64,000 nt of DNA from Sphingobacterium gobiense (GTDB lineage: Bacteria > Bacteroidota > Bacteroidia > Sphingobacteriales > Sphingobacteriaceae): positions 124,001-188,000 of the forward strand of contig NZ_PVBS01000005.1 in NCBI RefSeq assembly GCF_002980575.1, written 5' to 3'. A program made the position numbers and the translations under genes. Of this stretch, positions 42,891-52,078 are shown one piece after another (position 1 is the first letter of the stretch; each line of letters opens with the position of its first letter). Below the pieces are notes generated by a model that worked only from the letters and a program-made list of their open reading frames with translations, was not told where the DNA came from and did not search any database.

Positions 42891-43217
42891 ATGACAATTA
42901 AAGAAGCACAAGACATTGTAGATAAATGGATCAACAACACCGGCGTCCGTTATTTCAATGAGTTAACAAATACCGCCATGCTTATGGAAGAGGTAGGTGA
43001 AGTAGCCCGGATTATGGCTCGGCAGTACGGAGAGCAGTCGTTTAAGAAGTCAGATAAGGAAGTCAATCTAGCAGATGAAATGGCAGATGTACTATTTGTA
43101 CTTATCTGTCTCGCTAATCAAACGGGCATAGACCTTACCGATGCATTGCAAAAGAACCTGGAAAAAAAATCAATTCGCGATGCAGATAGGCATAAGAATA
43201 ACGAAAAATTATTGTAA
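42891..43217 (+). CDS. MazG-like nucleotide pyrophosphohydrolase
   Basis: A 108-residue single-domain MazG-family protein. The magnesium-binding ExxE...ExxD pattern is visible in MLMEEVGEVARIMARQYGEQ and LADEMADVLFVLICLANQTG. It probably hydrolyses non-canonical nucleoside triphosphates or dCTP/dATP to monophosphates. It follows dtd at 41 bases and its last 9 bases overlap the end of the convergent EEP gene. Confidence 0.9.
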   Translation: MTIKEAQDIVDKWINNTGVRYFNELTNTAMLMEEVGEVARIMARQYGEQSFKKSDKEVNLADEMADVLFVLICLANQTGIDLTDALQKNLEKKSIRDADRHKNNEKLL

Positions 43218-43976
43218 CGTTATCTCAATTTCCGCAAATACGGGCAAATGATCAGAAGCATAGGTTTCGGGAATTATTTTATAAGTCTTCCAACTGAATT
43301 TTGTCTGTTTGCTGACCATGATATAATCAATTTCGTTCTTTGCTCCGATATTCGGATGCGTAGGGCCATTGGTTGACTTATTTCGGATAAATTGTTCTTC
43401 CAAAATCTTAATGGTTTCGTCGTTAGGTTTCGCGTTAAAATCCCCAACGAGAATTAACGGGGTTTCTATTCTTGCACCTAATTCTTTTATATAGTTTGCT
43501 TGTGCAACTTTATTTTTTGCTTTTAAATCCAGATGTGTATTGGCGAAAGACAGCACTTTACCATTAGATAATTCCACATCGACAATAGCGAGCGATCTAT
43601 TTTCACTTTTCTCGACCATGGGCAAATCATAACGTTTATTACCAACAATTTTATGCTTGGTGAGGATTAACGTGCCATATTCACCGTCTTCTAAATCGAT
43701 TCCTTTGGAGAAAAAATAGTGCATTCCTGTCAAATCTGCTAACTCTTTCGCTTGATCTACCATCTGGGAGCGCGATAAACGAACATCTACCTCTTGTATA
43801 CCAACCAAATCGGCGTTAGCGGTCTTAATAACCTCCGCTATATGAGGCAAATCAATCTTATTCGGATCTCCCGGAGGGTTACCGTGATGTATATTATACG
43901 ATAATATGCGAACCGATTGCGCATGAAGCAAGGCGAAACAAACACAAAATATGATGGTCGAAACGAATGTTTTCAT
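43209..43976 (-). CDS. Secreted endonuclease/exonuclease/phosphatase-family hydrolase
   Basis: A 255-residue secreted protein of the EEP fold. ATG at 43976 (MKTFVSTIIFCVCFALLHAQS) gives a clean signal peptide; an upstream in-frame ATG at 43994 would add six residues. Catalytic motifs: RILSYNIHHG, GIQEVD (metal Glu), LVGDFNAKPND, and the terminal YASDHLPVFAEI with Asp-His. Members cut nucleic acids, phosphodiesters or phosphoinositides; the substrate is not evident. Its 3' end overlaps mazG by 9 bases. Confidence 0.9.
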   Translation of the reverse strand: MKTFVSTIIFCVCFALLHAQSVRILSYNIHHGNPPGDPNKIDLPHIAEVIKTANADLVGIQEVDVRLSRSQMVDQAKELADLTGMHYFFSKGIDLEDGEYGTLILTKHKIVGNKRYDLPMVEKSENRSLAIVDVELSNGKVLSFANTHLDLKAKNKVAQANYIKELGARIETPLILVGDFNAKPNDETIKILEEQFIRNKSTNGPTHPNIGAKNEIDYIMVSKQTKFSWKTYKIIPETYASDHLPVFAEIEITLQ

Positions 43977-44042
43977 GACGTCTAAGTTAGGCAAAAAAAT
44001 ATTTTTAATCTATATTTACATACGATAAACAGTTTTATCTCC

Positions 44043-45737
44043 ATGAAGTTACTTTCTAGCATCCTTATCATTTTACTTTTAGTAGGTTCTTATACTAAAG
44101 CACAAGATAATACTGAACGCGTTGCTCAACCAGAATTTAATCATGCAGCGATAGTCACGGCGCACCCCCTTGCCTCACAGGTTGGCGTAGATATCCTCAA
44201 AAAAGGAGGTAACGCGATTGATGCTGCTATTGCAGTGCAATTTGCCCTCGCCGTGGTTTATCCAAATGCAGGTAATATCGGTGGAGGCGGCTTCATGATA
44301 TATCGAGATAAAAATGGTTTCGTGACGTCTTTGGATTTTCGTGAAAAAGCGCCTGCGAGTGCACATCGTGACATGTATTTAGATGAAAAAGGGGATCCCA
44401 TTACAGACCTCAGTCTGTATGGTCAACTCGCTGCGGGTGTCCCGGGTTCAGTGGCAGGTATGGACAAGGCACATAAAAAATATGGCAGCATGCCGTGGAA
44501 AGAGCTTATCAATCCTGCTATCGATTTTGCTGAAAATGGTTTCCCCATCACCGCCCGACAAGCAAAAGAGTTCAATAATTACCAAAAACGATTTAAGAAG
44601 TTTAATCTCAATGGCGCTGCAATTATTCGTAACGAAGACTGGAAGCCCGGAAATTTATTTGTGCAGAAACAACTTGCTCGTACGCTAAGGCAGATTGCTA
44701 GTCAGGGCCGGGACGGCTTTTATAAGGGAGCTGTAGCTGATTTCATTGTCGCCGAAATGAAACGTGGTAATGGCATTATCACCCACGCGGATTTAACTAA
44801 TTATGAAGCAGTTTGGCGAGAACCGATTATCGGAACTTACAAAGATTATAAGATTATTTCCATGCCGCCGCCTTCCAGTGGCGGCATTGCACTATTAGCT
44901 TTATTACAATCGGTGGAACAATATCCTTTACATGCTTGGGGCTTTCAGTCCGATAGCACAGTAAGAGCGATGGTAGAGGCAGAACGGCATATTTATGCGG
45001 ATAGGGCGTCCTATTTAGGTGATCCAGACTTTTATAAGGTGCCGGTAAAACATCTAACGGATAAAAAATTTAACCAGGATCGCATGGCAAAGGTTAACTT
45101 AGCTAAAGCAACGCCTAGCACCGAGGTAAAAGCTTCTTCGTTTCCCGGCTACGAACCGGAAGAGACCACACACTTCAGTATTGTTGATGCGGAAGGAAAT
45201 GCTGTTTCATTAACTACCACGATTAATGGTTCTTATGGCTCTTATGTATGGGTAGATGGCGCTGGCTTTCTATTAAATAACGAAATGGATGATTTTTCTG
45301 TAAAACCGGGAACTCCCAATTTATATGGTTTACTAGGAGGTAAAGCGAACGCCATTGTACCACAAAAAAGGATGCTTAGTGCGATGACACCTACCATCGT
45401 AGAACAAGGTGGACATTTAAAGATGGTTATTGGAACGCCTGGCGGTTCGACGATCATTACATCGGTATTCCAGGGTATTCTTAATGTGTTAGAATTTGGC
45501 ATGAGCGCACAAGAATCTGTCAGCAAGCCCCGTTTTCATCACCAATGGAAGCCCGATCGCATTGATGTAGAGGAGAAAGCTATCGCCGATTCTGTCCGCA
45601 AAAGTCTGGAAAGCGACGGTTATATCCTTCATCCAAGAAACGCAATAGGCCGTATGAAGAATATTGTGGTACTTCCTAACGGAAAATTGCAAACGGGTGC
45701 AGACCCACGTGGTGACGATTTTGCCGAGGGATATTGA
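44043..45737 (+). CDS. ggt: Gamma-glutamyltransferase
   Basis: A 564-residue periplasmic Ntn hydrolase proenzyme that cleaves glutathione and other gamma-glutamyl compounds. After the signal peptide (ending YTKAQ) come GGNAIDAAIAVQFALAVVYP and GGGFMIYRDK; the autocatalytic Thr that becomes the small-subunit N-terminus is in PEETTHFSIVDAEGN near residue 380. GTPGGSTIITSVFQ near the C-terminus forms the oxyanion region. Size is normal. It is convergent with rmuC, 14 bases apart. Confidence 0.96.
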   Translation: MKLLSSILIILLLVGSYTKAQDNTERVAQPEFNHAAIVTAHPLASQVGVDILKKGGNAIDAAIAVQFALAVVYPNAGNIGGGGFMIYRDKNGFVTSLDFREKAPASAHRDMYLDEKGDPITDLSLYGQLAAGVPGSVAGMDKAHKKYGSMPWKELINPAIDFAENGFPITARQAKEFNNYQKRFKKFNLNGAAIIRNEDWKPGNLFVQKQLARTLRQIASQGRDGFYKGAVADFIVAEMKRGNGIITHADLTNYEAVWREPIIGTYKDYKIISMPPPSSGGIALLALLQSVEQYPLHAWGFQSDSTVRAMVEAERHIYADRASYLGDPDFYKVPVKHLTDKKFNQDRMAKVNLAKATPSTEVKASSFPGYEPEETTHFSIVDAEGNAVSLTTTINGSYGSYVWVDGAGFLLNNEMDDFSVKPGTPNLYGLLGGKANAIVPQKRMLSAMTPTIVEQGGHLKMVIGTPGGSTIITSVFQGILNVLEFGMSAQESVSKPRFHHQWKPDRIDVEEKAIADSVRKSLESDGYILHPRNAIGRMKNIVVLPNGKLQTGADPRGDDFAEGY

Positions 45738-45751
45738 TAGTTATATCTATT

Positions 45752-47068
45752 CTATTCCAAATATCTTGAGTCAATTTGCTTATTCGCTTTTGCACCGAGC
45801 TGCTTTAGATTTTCTACTTTTTTTATTACGTTTCCAGTACCCGATGACAACTTTCGCATTGCTTCTTGATGTTTTTCGGATGCACGCTGCAGATGGGTCT
45901 CTAATTGTTGCATATCGTTTAAAAAGCCTACAAACTTATCGTATAGTAAGCCGGCTTCTTTCGCAATTTCCAGTACATTTCGATTTTGGCGTTCCTGTAC
46001 CCATACACTTGCAATCGTTCGCAAGGTTGCCAACAGCGTTGATGGCCCTACGATAACGACACGTCTATCCCAAGCGTTGGAAAACAGATCCGGCTTTTCC
46101 CGAATAGCAACACTCAGCGCAGACTCTATCGGCATAAACAATAAGACAAAATCTGGAGAATGAATACCATAGAGATCGTGGTAATTCTTTGCTGATAACT
46201 GCCGAATATGCGATTCGATGGACTGTACATGTTGTCGTAAGTATTGAACTTGTTCTACTTCATCATCCTCATTCACCCAACGTTCGTAGGCCGTCAACGA
46301 TACTTTAGAATCGATAACCAGATGTTTATCATCCGGCAGTAAGATAATAGCGTCCGGGATTTTCCGGCTATTGTCTTCATCAAAAACAGCTTGCAGTCTG
46401 TATTCTTGATCTTTTACCAAACCCGAACGTTCCAACACGCGTTCCAAGATAATTTCGCCCCAATACCCTTGTTTTTTACTATCGCCTTTCAACGCCCTGG
46501 TCAGATTATTTGCTTCGTTTTTAATCAGCATACTCTGTTGCATCAACTGCTCCACTACACCTTTCAACACATTACGTTCCGCGGCTTCTTGCTGGTATGT
46601 ACGTTCTACTTTCTCCTCAAACGTCTTGATTTTTTCTTTTAACGGTGTGAGTATCTGGTCCAGTTGTTGTTGATTGACAGTTGTAAATTTTTGCGTCTTT
46701 TCTTCGAGAATCGCATTTGCCATTTGCTGAAACTCCAAATGAAACTGCTTGCGTAATTGTTGCATTTCTTCCTGCTGGGCCTGGTATTTTTCTTGCTGTG
46801 CCTGCAGATATGCATTGGTGCTTTCGAGGGTTCGCTCTACGGCAGCTCGCTCCCGTCGTTCTGTTTCAAGTGTTTGCTCGACAAGCTCTTTTCCTTGAAC
46901 CAATAACCGCTCTCTTTCTTGCACTTTAGTCAATTCTATCACGGCGGCTGACTTCTCCCGTTCGACTTGCTGCAACACATTTCTTGGTATCTTTTTTGCC
47001 TGCAGCCAAATAAGCCCAATAGTGATACCGAACAGGACAACAATGATAAGCAGTAACAAGATATCCAT
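45752..47068 (-). CDS. rmuC: RmuC-family DNA recombination protein
   Basis: A 438-residue protein with an N-terminal membrane anchor (about 1-24), a long Glu/Gln-rich coiled coil (about 30-190), and the RmuC nuclease-like domain (about 200-400; GYWGEIILERVLERSGLVKD, LPDDKHLVIDSKVSLTAYER, FMPIESALSVAI). RmuC limits inversions at short inverted repeats; its domain belongs to the restriction-endonuclease-like superfamily. It starts 10 bases after the arginase-fold gene stop. Confidence 0.94.
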   Translation of the reverse strand: MDILLLLIIVVLFGITIGLIWLQAKKIPRNVLQQVEREKSAAVIELTKVQERERLLVQGKELVEQTLETERRERAAVERTLESTNAYLQAQQEKYQAQQEEMQQLRKQFHLEFQQMANAILEEKTQKFTTVNQQQLDQILTPLKEKIKTFEEKVERTYQQEAAERNVLKGVVEQLMQQSMLIKNEANNLTRALKGDSKKQGYWGEIILERVLERSGLVKDQEYRLQAVFDEDNSRKIPDAIILLPDDKHLVIDSKVSLTAYERWVNEDDEVEQVQYLRQHVQSIESHIRQLSAKNYHDLYGIHSPDFVLLFMPIESALSVAIREKPDLFSNAWDRRVVIVGPSTLLATLRTIASVWVQERQNRNVLEIAKEAGLLYDKFVGFLNDMQQLETHLQRASEKHQEAMRKLSSGTGNVIKKVENLKQLGAKANKQIDSRYLE

Positions 47069-47078
47069 AAATCCTTCT

Positions 47079-48266
47079 TTATTGTAGTTTTTGGTGCGTT
47101 CTCCACCATAAATCTGGCATGTCGCCGCTTACCGCTTGCTGGTAATCTTCGTAACGACATGGCACCCAATAATACCGCTCGTTTACAGATCTCGATCCAA
47201 AATAAGGCACTTGCATCCACCAACGATCGGATTTCTTACTCTTAACAAAAACCAATTCGTAGTCATCATTTTCTAGCGTCGTGCGATAAATTATATAAGC
47301 CGATTTCGGTATAACCGGTGTATCATTTTTACGACTGTAAAATCCATCAACAAAACACCATATCATTTGGGCGACCAAACTACCTGTATGTCCCATGGGA
47401 TCGAAGGTCGGATTATATTCATAAAATCCAATAGACGAACACTTATCCGACATTCCTGCATAACGTGCCAATTGACAAGCTTCGTCTCCATATAACCCGT
47501 TCGGATTTGCGTTGGCGTTGCCTGGCGCTTCCGAAGCACGTATTGCACCGATATCAAAACTAACCATATCCGCAGCACGAATCAACGGCTCTGCTTGATC
47601 GAGCTTACCGGCCATTATCCCAATACGCATGGTACTAAAAAATAGTTTATCATACATATTGATAGATTCCTTACTTACTAAATAGGTTTGATAGGCCAGG
47701 TTACTTAGATTGAATAGGTAATCCGGCTGATGCAATATAATATGATTGAGATAGGTATTGGAATTTAACGGGGGGCTCTCTACTTGATCTTGGTCCAGGT
47801 CAAATCGGGCGTCAATAATCGCTATTTCCACGCGTTGTTCCAATCCTTCGTAACCCGTATATTGGGCATAGGTCAGGTCCTGCCCTCCACCTATTATAAC
47901 AGGTAAAATATCCTGCTTCACCAATTCCTCTACCACGGTTCTCAATGCAATGTACGTATCCTGTACCGTCGCACCTGCTCGGATATTCCCTAAATCGGCG
48001 ATACGCATATCATAGTCGCCTTGATAGAGATTATAGAAATGCTTTCGCACGGCGTCAGGCGATTTCTTCACGCCACGATTGTTAACAGATGCCCGCTCCT
48101 CCTCTACGCCCACTAAAGCTACATGTGGCTTTCGTTCTGCGTGTTCTAAATCAGGGAAAGAAGTTTCATAAACCTGTATGATTTTCCCGAATTGCGAGTT
48201 ATAAAAATCGTTGCCAGCACAAAAGTCCCGCGCTACGATAGGTGTAAAAAAATCAGCTAAAGACAT
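47079..48266 (-). CDS. Arginase-fold protein, formimidoylglutamase-like, metal site degenerate
   Basis: A 395-residue ureohydrolase-fold protein, longer than typical arginases (about 300). The fold motifs are recognisable but their manganese ligands are changed: GGGQD with Gln129 instead of GGDH, DARFD (152-156) instead of DAHxD, and SFDIGAIRA (236-243) instead of SxDxDxxDP. At least three of six ligands are lost, so ordinary Mn2 hydrolase activity seems unlikely. Such proteins are often labelled formimidoylglutamase in Bacteroidota. No histidine-degradation genes are nearby; the next gene is rmuC. Function is uncertain. Confidence 0.8.
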   Translation of the reverse strand: MSLADFFTPIVARDFCAGNDFYNSQFGKIIQVYETSFPDLEHAERKPHVALVGVEEERASVNNRGVKKSPDAVRKHFYNLYQGDYDMRIADLGNIRAGATVQDTYIALRTVVEELVKQDILPVIIGGGQDLTYAQYTGYEGLEQRVEIAIIDARFDLDQDQVESPPLNSNTYLNHIILHQPDYLFNLSNLAYQTYLVSKESINMYDKLFFSTMRIGIMAGKLDQAEPLIRAADMVSFDIGAIRASEAPGNANANPNGLYGDEACQLARYAGMSDKCSSIGFYEYNPTFDPMGHTGSLVAQMIWCFVDGFYSRKNDTPVIPKSAYIIYRTTLENDDYELVFVKSKKSDRWWMQVPYFGSRSVNERYYWVPCRYEDYQQAVSGDMPDLWWRTHQKLQ

Positions 48267-48401
48267 TTTAACAAAGTAAAAGGTAAAACCCCGAAAGGCT
48301 CATTGATACCTCAAAAGTAAACAAAACATCAATAAAGTAAGCAGTCAAAAGCGAAAGTTTCCGCAAATTGTGAAAAGAAAATAAATACCCGTTTCTTATA
48401 C

Positions 48402-48432
48402 TTGCAAACCCAATATCAATAGGTTATCTTTG
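48402..48432 (+). promoter_or_regulatory. Promoter of the epimerase gene
   Basis: TTG (48402-48404), a 20-base spacer and TATCTTTG (48425-48432) match the consensus closely, about 32 bases upstream of the GTG start at 48465. Confidence 0.7.
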
Positions 48433-48464
48433 AGCGAAACAATTTCAACGACAATTCAAGATAG

Positions 48465-49433
48465 GTGATATTAGTAACCGGAGGAACAGGCTTTTTGGGA
48501 TCTACATTGATCAAGTTTTTAATCGATGAGGGAAATGCCGTTCTAGCGATTAAGCGTGAACAGTCGGAAGTCCCCGAGACATTGCGATCTTCTTCCTTAG
48601 TGGAATGGTTGCATGCTGATATCACAGACTATTTTGCTTTAGCGGATGTTTTTGCTGGCGTGACCCAAGTATACCATTGTGCCGCTAAAATATCCTATCA
48701 AAAAGAGGATTGGGCAAGTATGTTACACACCAATATCGAAGGCACCAAACACATCGTCAATCTTTGTTTGGAGCACGGCGCTCGCCTGGTGCACGTAAGT
48801 TCCATCGCTGCTTTAGGCTCTCCGAAAATGGGCGAGTTGATTTCTGAACAGAGCAAATGGGATGATGGTGCAGACCATTCGAAATATGCGCTTTCTAAAT
48901 ATGAAAGTGAAATGGAGGTATGGCGTGGCATCATGGAAGGGTTGGACGGCGTTATCGTCAATCCATCCGTTATTATGGGCGTAGGTTCTGGCAAAAAAGG
49001 TTCAGGAGCAATCTTTAACTTGATTCAAAAAGGAATTAAAGTGTATCCTCCAGGAACAGTAGGTATTGTAGACGTGGAAGATGTTGCCAAAATCATGATC
49101 CTATTAATGAGCAACCGCGATATCAGAAGTGAACGCTTTGTACTCAATAGCGAGAACATCACCAATAAAAATTTATTGGAACGCGTAGCTGACGTATTAG
49201 GTAAACCGGCTCCAACCATTAAGGCCAGACCTTTTATGCTTAGCATCGCCTGGAGGGTGGCCAAGGTTATCGCCTTATTCAAAGGAGGGCGGCCGACCTT
49301 GACACGTGAAACTGCGAAAGCTTCGGCTTCTCATTTAGCTTATTCAAACAAGAAAGTGACCGACACCACAGGATACTGTTTTAAACCGGTTGATTTAACT
49401 TTGAAAGAAATGAGTAGGAATTTTAACAATTAA
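48465..49433 (+). CDS. NAD-dependent epimerase/dehydratase family protein
   Basis: A 322-residue extended short-chain dehydrogenase. It starts with GTG at 48465, which directly precedes the Rossmann motif (M)ILVTGGTGFLGSTLIKFL; no ATG gives an intact N-terminus. The catalytic YxxxK is in KYALSKYESEMEVW, with a preceding Ser in VHVSSIAALG. Relatives include dihydroflavonol-4-reductase-like and 3-beta-HSD-like enzymes. The substrate is not evident. A well-formed promoter lies 32 bases upstream. Confidence 0.88.
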   Translation: MILVTGGTGFLGSTLIKFLIDEGNAVLAIKREQSEVPETLRSSSLVEWLHADITDYFALADVFAGVTQVYHCAAKISYQKEDWASMLHTNIEGTKHIVNLCLEHGARLVHVSSIAALGSPKMGELISEQSKWDDGADHSKYALSKYESEMEVWRGIMEGLDGVIVNPSVIMGVGSGKKGSGAIFNLIQKGIKVYPPGTVGIVDVEDVAKIMILLMSNRDIRSERFVLNSENITNKNLLERVADVLGKPAPTIKARPFMLSIAWRVAKVIALFKGGRPTLTRETAKASASHLAYSNKKVTDTTGYCFKPVDLTLKEMSRNFNN

Positions 49434-49519
49434 TTAAGATGAAACCTGCGTAAATTACCATAGAACAAAATATGAATAATTTGTGCAAGCTCCATTGCCA
49501 TAAAAAATAAATCACTCTA

Positions 49520-50815
49520 ATGAAAAATTATTACATCATTGATTTCGATAGCACTTTTACGCAAGTCGAAGCTTTGGATGAATTAGCAAGAATATCCTTA
49601 GAAAACCATCCCGACAGAGACAAAATCTATCAGCAGATAGAGGACTACACCAACCTCGCCATGGAAGGGAAGATTTCCTTTAGAGAGAGTTTAACGGGAC
49701 GTGTTCAACTCCTAAGCGCAAATAAAAGTCATTTGGATAAACTGGTAACCCAACTGAAAAAAAAGGTGTCCCGATCGTTTGGTCGAAATAAAGAATTTTT
49801 CAAAAAGCATAAAGACACCGCATTGATTGTTTCGGGTGGATTTAAGGAGTTCATTACGCCGGTTGTAACCCCCTACTACATTCAGAACGAAAATATATAT
49901 GCTAATACTTTTAAATTTGATAAAGATGGTAACATTATCGGTTATGACGAAAGTAATCCTCTTTCTGATGAAGGTGGCAAAGTCAAATTGCTGAATGAGC
50001 TTAAATTGGACGGCAGAATATTCGGCATTGGTGATGGTTATTCGGATTTCCAGCTAAAAGAGTCTGGTCTCATCGAGAAGTTTTTCGCATTTACAGAAAA
50101 TATCGCCCGCAAGAGTGTTACAGACAGAGCTGACCACATCACGCCTAGCTTCGACGAGTTCCTATATGTCAACGATCTACCTCGCGCCATTTCATATCCT
50201 AAAAACCGAATTTTATGTCTTATCGTGGGCAACATACCAGATATTGCTGTGCATATCTTAAAAACAGATGGTTTCTCTGTCCGGGTAAAAGATACCTTTG
50301 AAGATAAATATACCAAAGACGTTGGTATGCTTTTATTGGCCGAAGGTACACGCGTTGATGACGAACAGCTATCCCAAGCTGACAAATTAAAAACGATTGG
50401 ATACCTTGGTGATGTAAAAGGATATGTAAATAAAAAAATATGCACGGAAAAAGGAATCGTCATTTTTGATGATAAAAAACAAAAAAAGCATAACGCGGGA
50501 TTTATCCCACGACGTATGGCAGACTTCATTAACAATGGAGATACCTATATGAGTCGAAATTTCCCCAATCTGATGCTACCCCGACTTATCCAAGCACATC
50601 GACTTTTACACATCCATAAAAATGTGCCCGGTGTCATGGCGCAGATAAATAACGTATATGCAGAAAACGACATCAATATTATTTCACAATTTTTGATGAC
50701 AAAAGGGGAAATTGGCTATGCGGTTACGGATATTCATACAGCGTATGATCGAACTGTTTTAAAGCAATTAAAGCAAATCGACAATACCATTAAATTTAGG
50801 ATACTATACAAGTAG
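49520..50815 (+). CDS. Phosphoserine phosphatase fused to an ACT-bearing remnant of phosphoglycerate dehydrogenase
   Basis: A 431-residue fusion. Residues 1-210 are a HAD-IB phosphatase: nucleophile Asp8 and Asp10 in IIDFDSTFTQ, VSGG for motif II, and GDGYSD (171-176) for motif IV, as in SerB. Residues 228-316 align with the N-terminal substrate-binding part of SerA (RILCLIVGN ... KLKTIGYLGD ... EKGIVIFDD). Residues about 340-431 align with the SerA linker and ACT domain (RNFPNLMLPRL, RLLHIHKNVPGVMAQINNVY, IKFRILY). The NAD-binding Rossmann domain that should lie between them is missing. It is probably a serine-synthesis phosphatase with a serine-sensing ACT domain. Confidence 0.85.
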   Translation: MKNYYIIDFDSTFTQVEALDELARISLENHPDRDKIYQQIEDYTNLAMEGKISFRESLTGRVQLLSANKSHLDKLVTQLKKKVSRSFGRNKEFFKKHKDTALIVSGGFKEFITPVVTPYYIQNENIYANTFKFDKDGNIIGYDESNPLSDEGGKVKLLNELKLDGRIFGIGDGYSDFQLKESGLIEKFFAFTENIARKSVTDRADHITPSFDEFLYVNDLPRAISYPKNRILCLIVGNIPDIAVHILKTDGFSVRVKDTFEDKYTKDVGMLLLAEGTRVDDEQLSQADKLKTIGYLGDVKGYVNKKICTEKGIVIFDDKKQKKHNAGFIPRRMADFINNGDTYMSRNFPNLMLPRLIQAHRLLHIHKNVPGVMAQINNVYAENDINIISQFLMTKGEIGYAVTDIHTAYDRTVLKQLKQIDNTIKFRILYK

Positions 50816-50845
50816 AGACACAGGCTTTTGTACCCCTTTACTTGC

Positions 50846-51421
50846 TTAACCGACAAATTGGACCTTCCCTTTTGGGGTGACCACCATATCCAAAGGGACA
50901 TCCAATGGATTTATGTCGTCAATTTTTTCGATGGGTTCGAAGAGCGAAACACCTATTTTTCGACAATCGGCGCGACATTTTGATAAAAAGCGATCGTAGA
51001 ACCCCTTACCATACCCTATCCTATTACCAGCTTTGTCTACAATTAATAAGGGCACTAGTACTACATCTAGTAATGTCTCGCTCACTTGTTCTCCATCAAT
51101 AGGCTCTACAATACCCCAAGCATTTTCCTTTAACACGACATCTTCTGTTAGTAGAAAATGTTTCATGGAATAATCTCTAGGTTCGGAACGACTAACAACA
51201 ATATGTATACGGGGATAATACACGCGAATATTCGTGATAAATGACCACATATCCGGCTCATTTTGCTCCGTAATAGGCAAAAACGTATGGATGTAATGTA
51301 CCCCACGCCAGTCAACTTGCAAGAGTTCGTTCAATATCGAGATATTAAATGATCCAATTTCTTCCTCCGTTAAGAGGGAACGCCGTCGTTTGTAATCTCT
51401 ACGTAACTCTGCTTTTGTCAT
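50846..51421 (-). CDS. 5-formyltetrahydrofolate cyclo-ligase
   Basis: A 191-residue ATP-dependent enzyme converting 5-formyl-THF to 5,10-methenyl-THF. The N-terminal KAELRRDYKRRRSLLTEEEI and the C-terminal GNRIGYGKGFYDRFLSKCR, the family's signature for folate and ATP binding, are present. Length is typical. It is the last gene of the leftward run and is separated from efp by a terminator. Confidence 0.94.
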   Translation of the reverse strand: MTKAELRRDYKRRRSLLTEEEIGSFNISILNELLQVDWRGVHYIHTFLPITEQNEPDMWSFITNIRVYYPRIHIVVSRSEPRDYSMKHFLLTEDVVLKENAWGIVEPIDGEQVSETLLDVVLVPLLIVDKAGNRIGYGKGFYDRFLSKCRADCRKIGVSLFEPIEKIDDINPLDVPLDMVVTPKGKVQFVG

Positions 51422-51432
51422 ACTCGATTAAC

Positions 51433-51469
51433 AAAAAACGGCCTTGTGCCTTAAAGGCTAACAAGACCG
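51433..51469 (-). terminator. Rho-independent terminator after efp
   Basis: On the minus strand CGGTCTTGT and ACAAGGCCG pair (one U-G), with an inner AGCC/GGC stem, followed by TTTTTTG. It lies 25 bases past the efp stop and ends its transcript before the folate cyclo-ligase gene. Confidence 0.85.
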
Positions 51470-51493
51470 CATAATCAACCTAAACCTAATGTT

Positions 51494-52054
51494 CTATTTT
51501 ACACGCTCGATATAATCTCCCGTACGTGTGTCCACTTTCACTTTATCCCCCTGATTGATAAACAAAGGCACACGGATCTCAACTCCTGTTTCCACCGTTG
51601 CATTTTTTAGTGCATTTGTGGATGTGTCACCTTTTACAGCAGGCTCCGTATACGTGATCTCCAACTCTACAGATGCCGGTAAGTTTGCCATAATCGGCTC
51701 ATCGCTTTCAAAAGCAACCAACACGTTCATCCCCTCTTTCAAAAATCGCGCTGCATCTCCAAACAATGCTTTTGGGATATTGAATTGCTCGTATGTATTG
51801 TTATCCATAACGATGAAGAAATCGGCGTCATCATATAAATATTGATAATCGCTTGTCTCTACACGAGCAATCTCAACCTCTTCGTCCGTTCTAAAACGGT
51901 ATTCTACCAACTTACCCGTACGCACATTACGCATCCTCGCTTGATAAAATGCACGTAAATTTCCTGGTGTCCGGTGAATATATTCCTCCACAGTGACCAA
52001 CTCTCCATTAAAACGAAGTATATTCCCTGATTTTACTTCAGATGCTTTTGACAT
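51494..52054 (-). CDS. efp: Elongation factor P
   Basis: A 186-residue three-domain translation factor that relieves ribosome stalling at polyproline. Domain I has VKSGNILRFNGELVTVEEYI and the tip loop HRTPGNLRAFYQARM; domains II/III include RFRTDEEVEIA and the C-terminal VDTRTGDYIERVK. The residue aligned with the modified Lys34 of E. coli is Asn32 (PGN-L-RAF), so neither beta-lysylation nor Arg rhamnosylation at that position applies. This form of the loop seems characteristic of Bacteroidota. It has its own promoter box at 52079. Confidence 0.97.
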   Translation of the reverse strand: MSKASEVKSGNILRFNGELVTVEEYIHRTPGNLRAFYQARMRNVRTGKLVEYRFRTDEEVEIARVETSDYQYLYDDADFFIVMDNNTYEQFNIPKALFGDAARFLKEGMNVLVAFESDEPIMANLPASVELEITYTEPAVKGDTSTNALKNATVETGVEIRVPLFINQGDKVKVDTRTGDYIERVK

Positions 52055-52078
52055 AACAATCTATTTGGTTTTGTGTAG

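Noticed and set aside
49472..49510. 12-codon frame (MNNLCKLHCHKK) upstream of the phosphatase fusion, considered as a leader peptide
   Set aside because: It has no Ser codons and no alternative hairpins or T-tract follow it, so attenuation is not supported.
50038..50535. Leftward 165-codon frame inside the phosphatase fusion gene
   Set aside because: Antisense shadow of a clear gene with recognisable catalytic motifs on the other strand.
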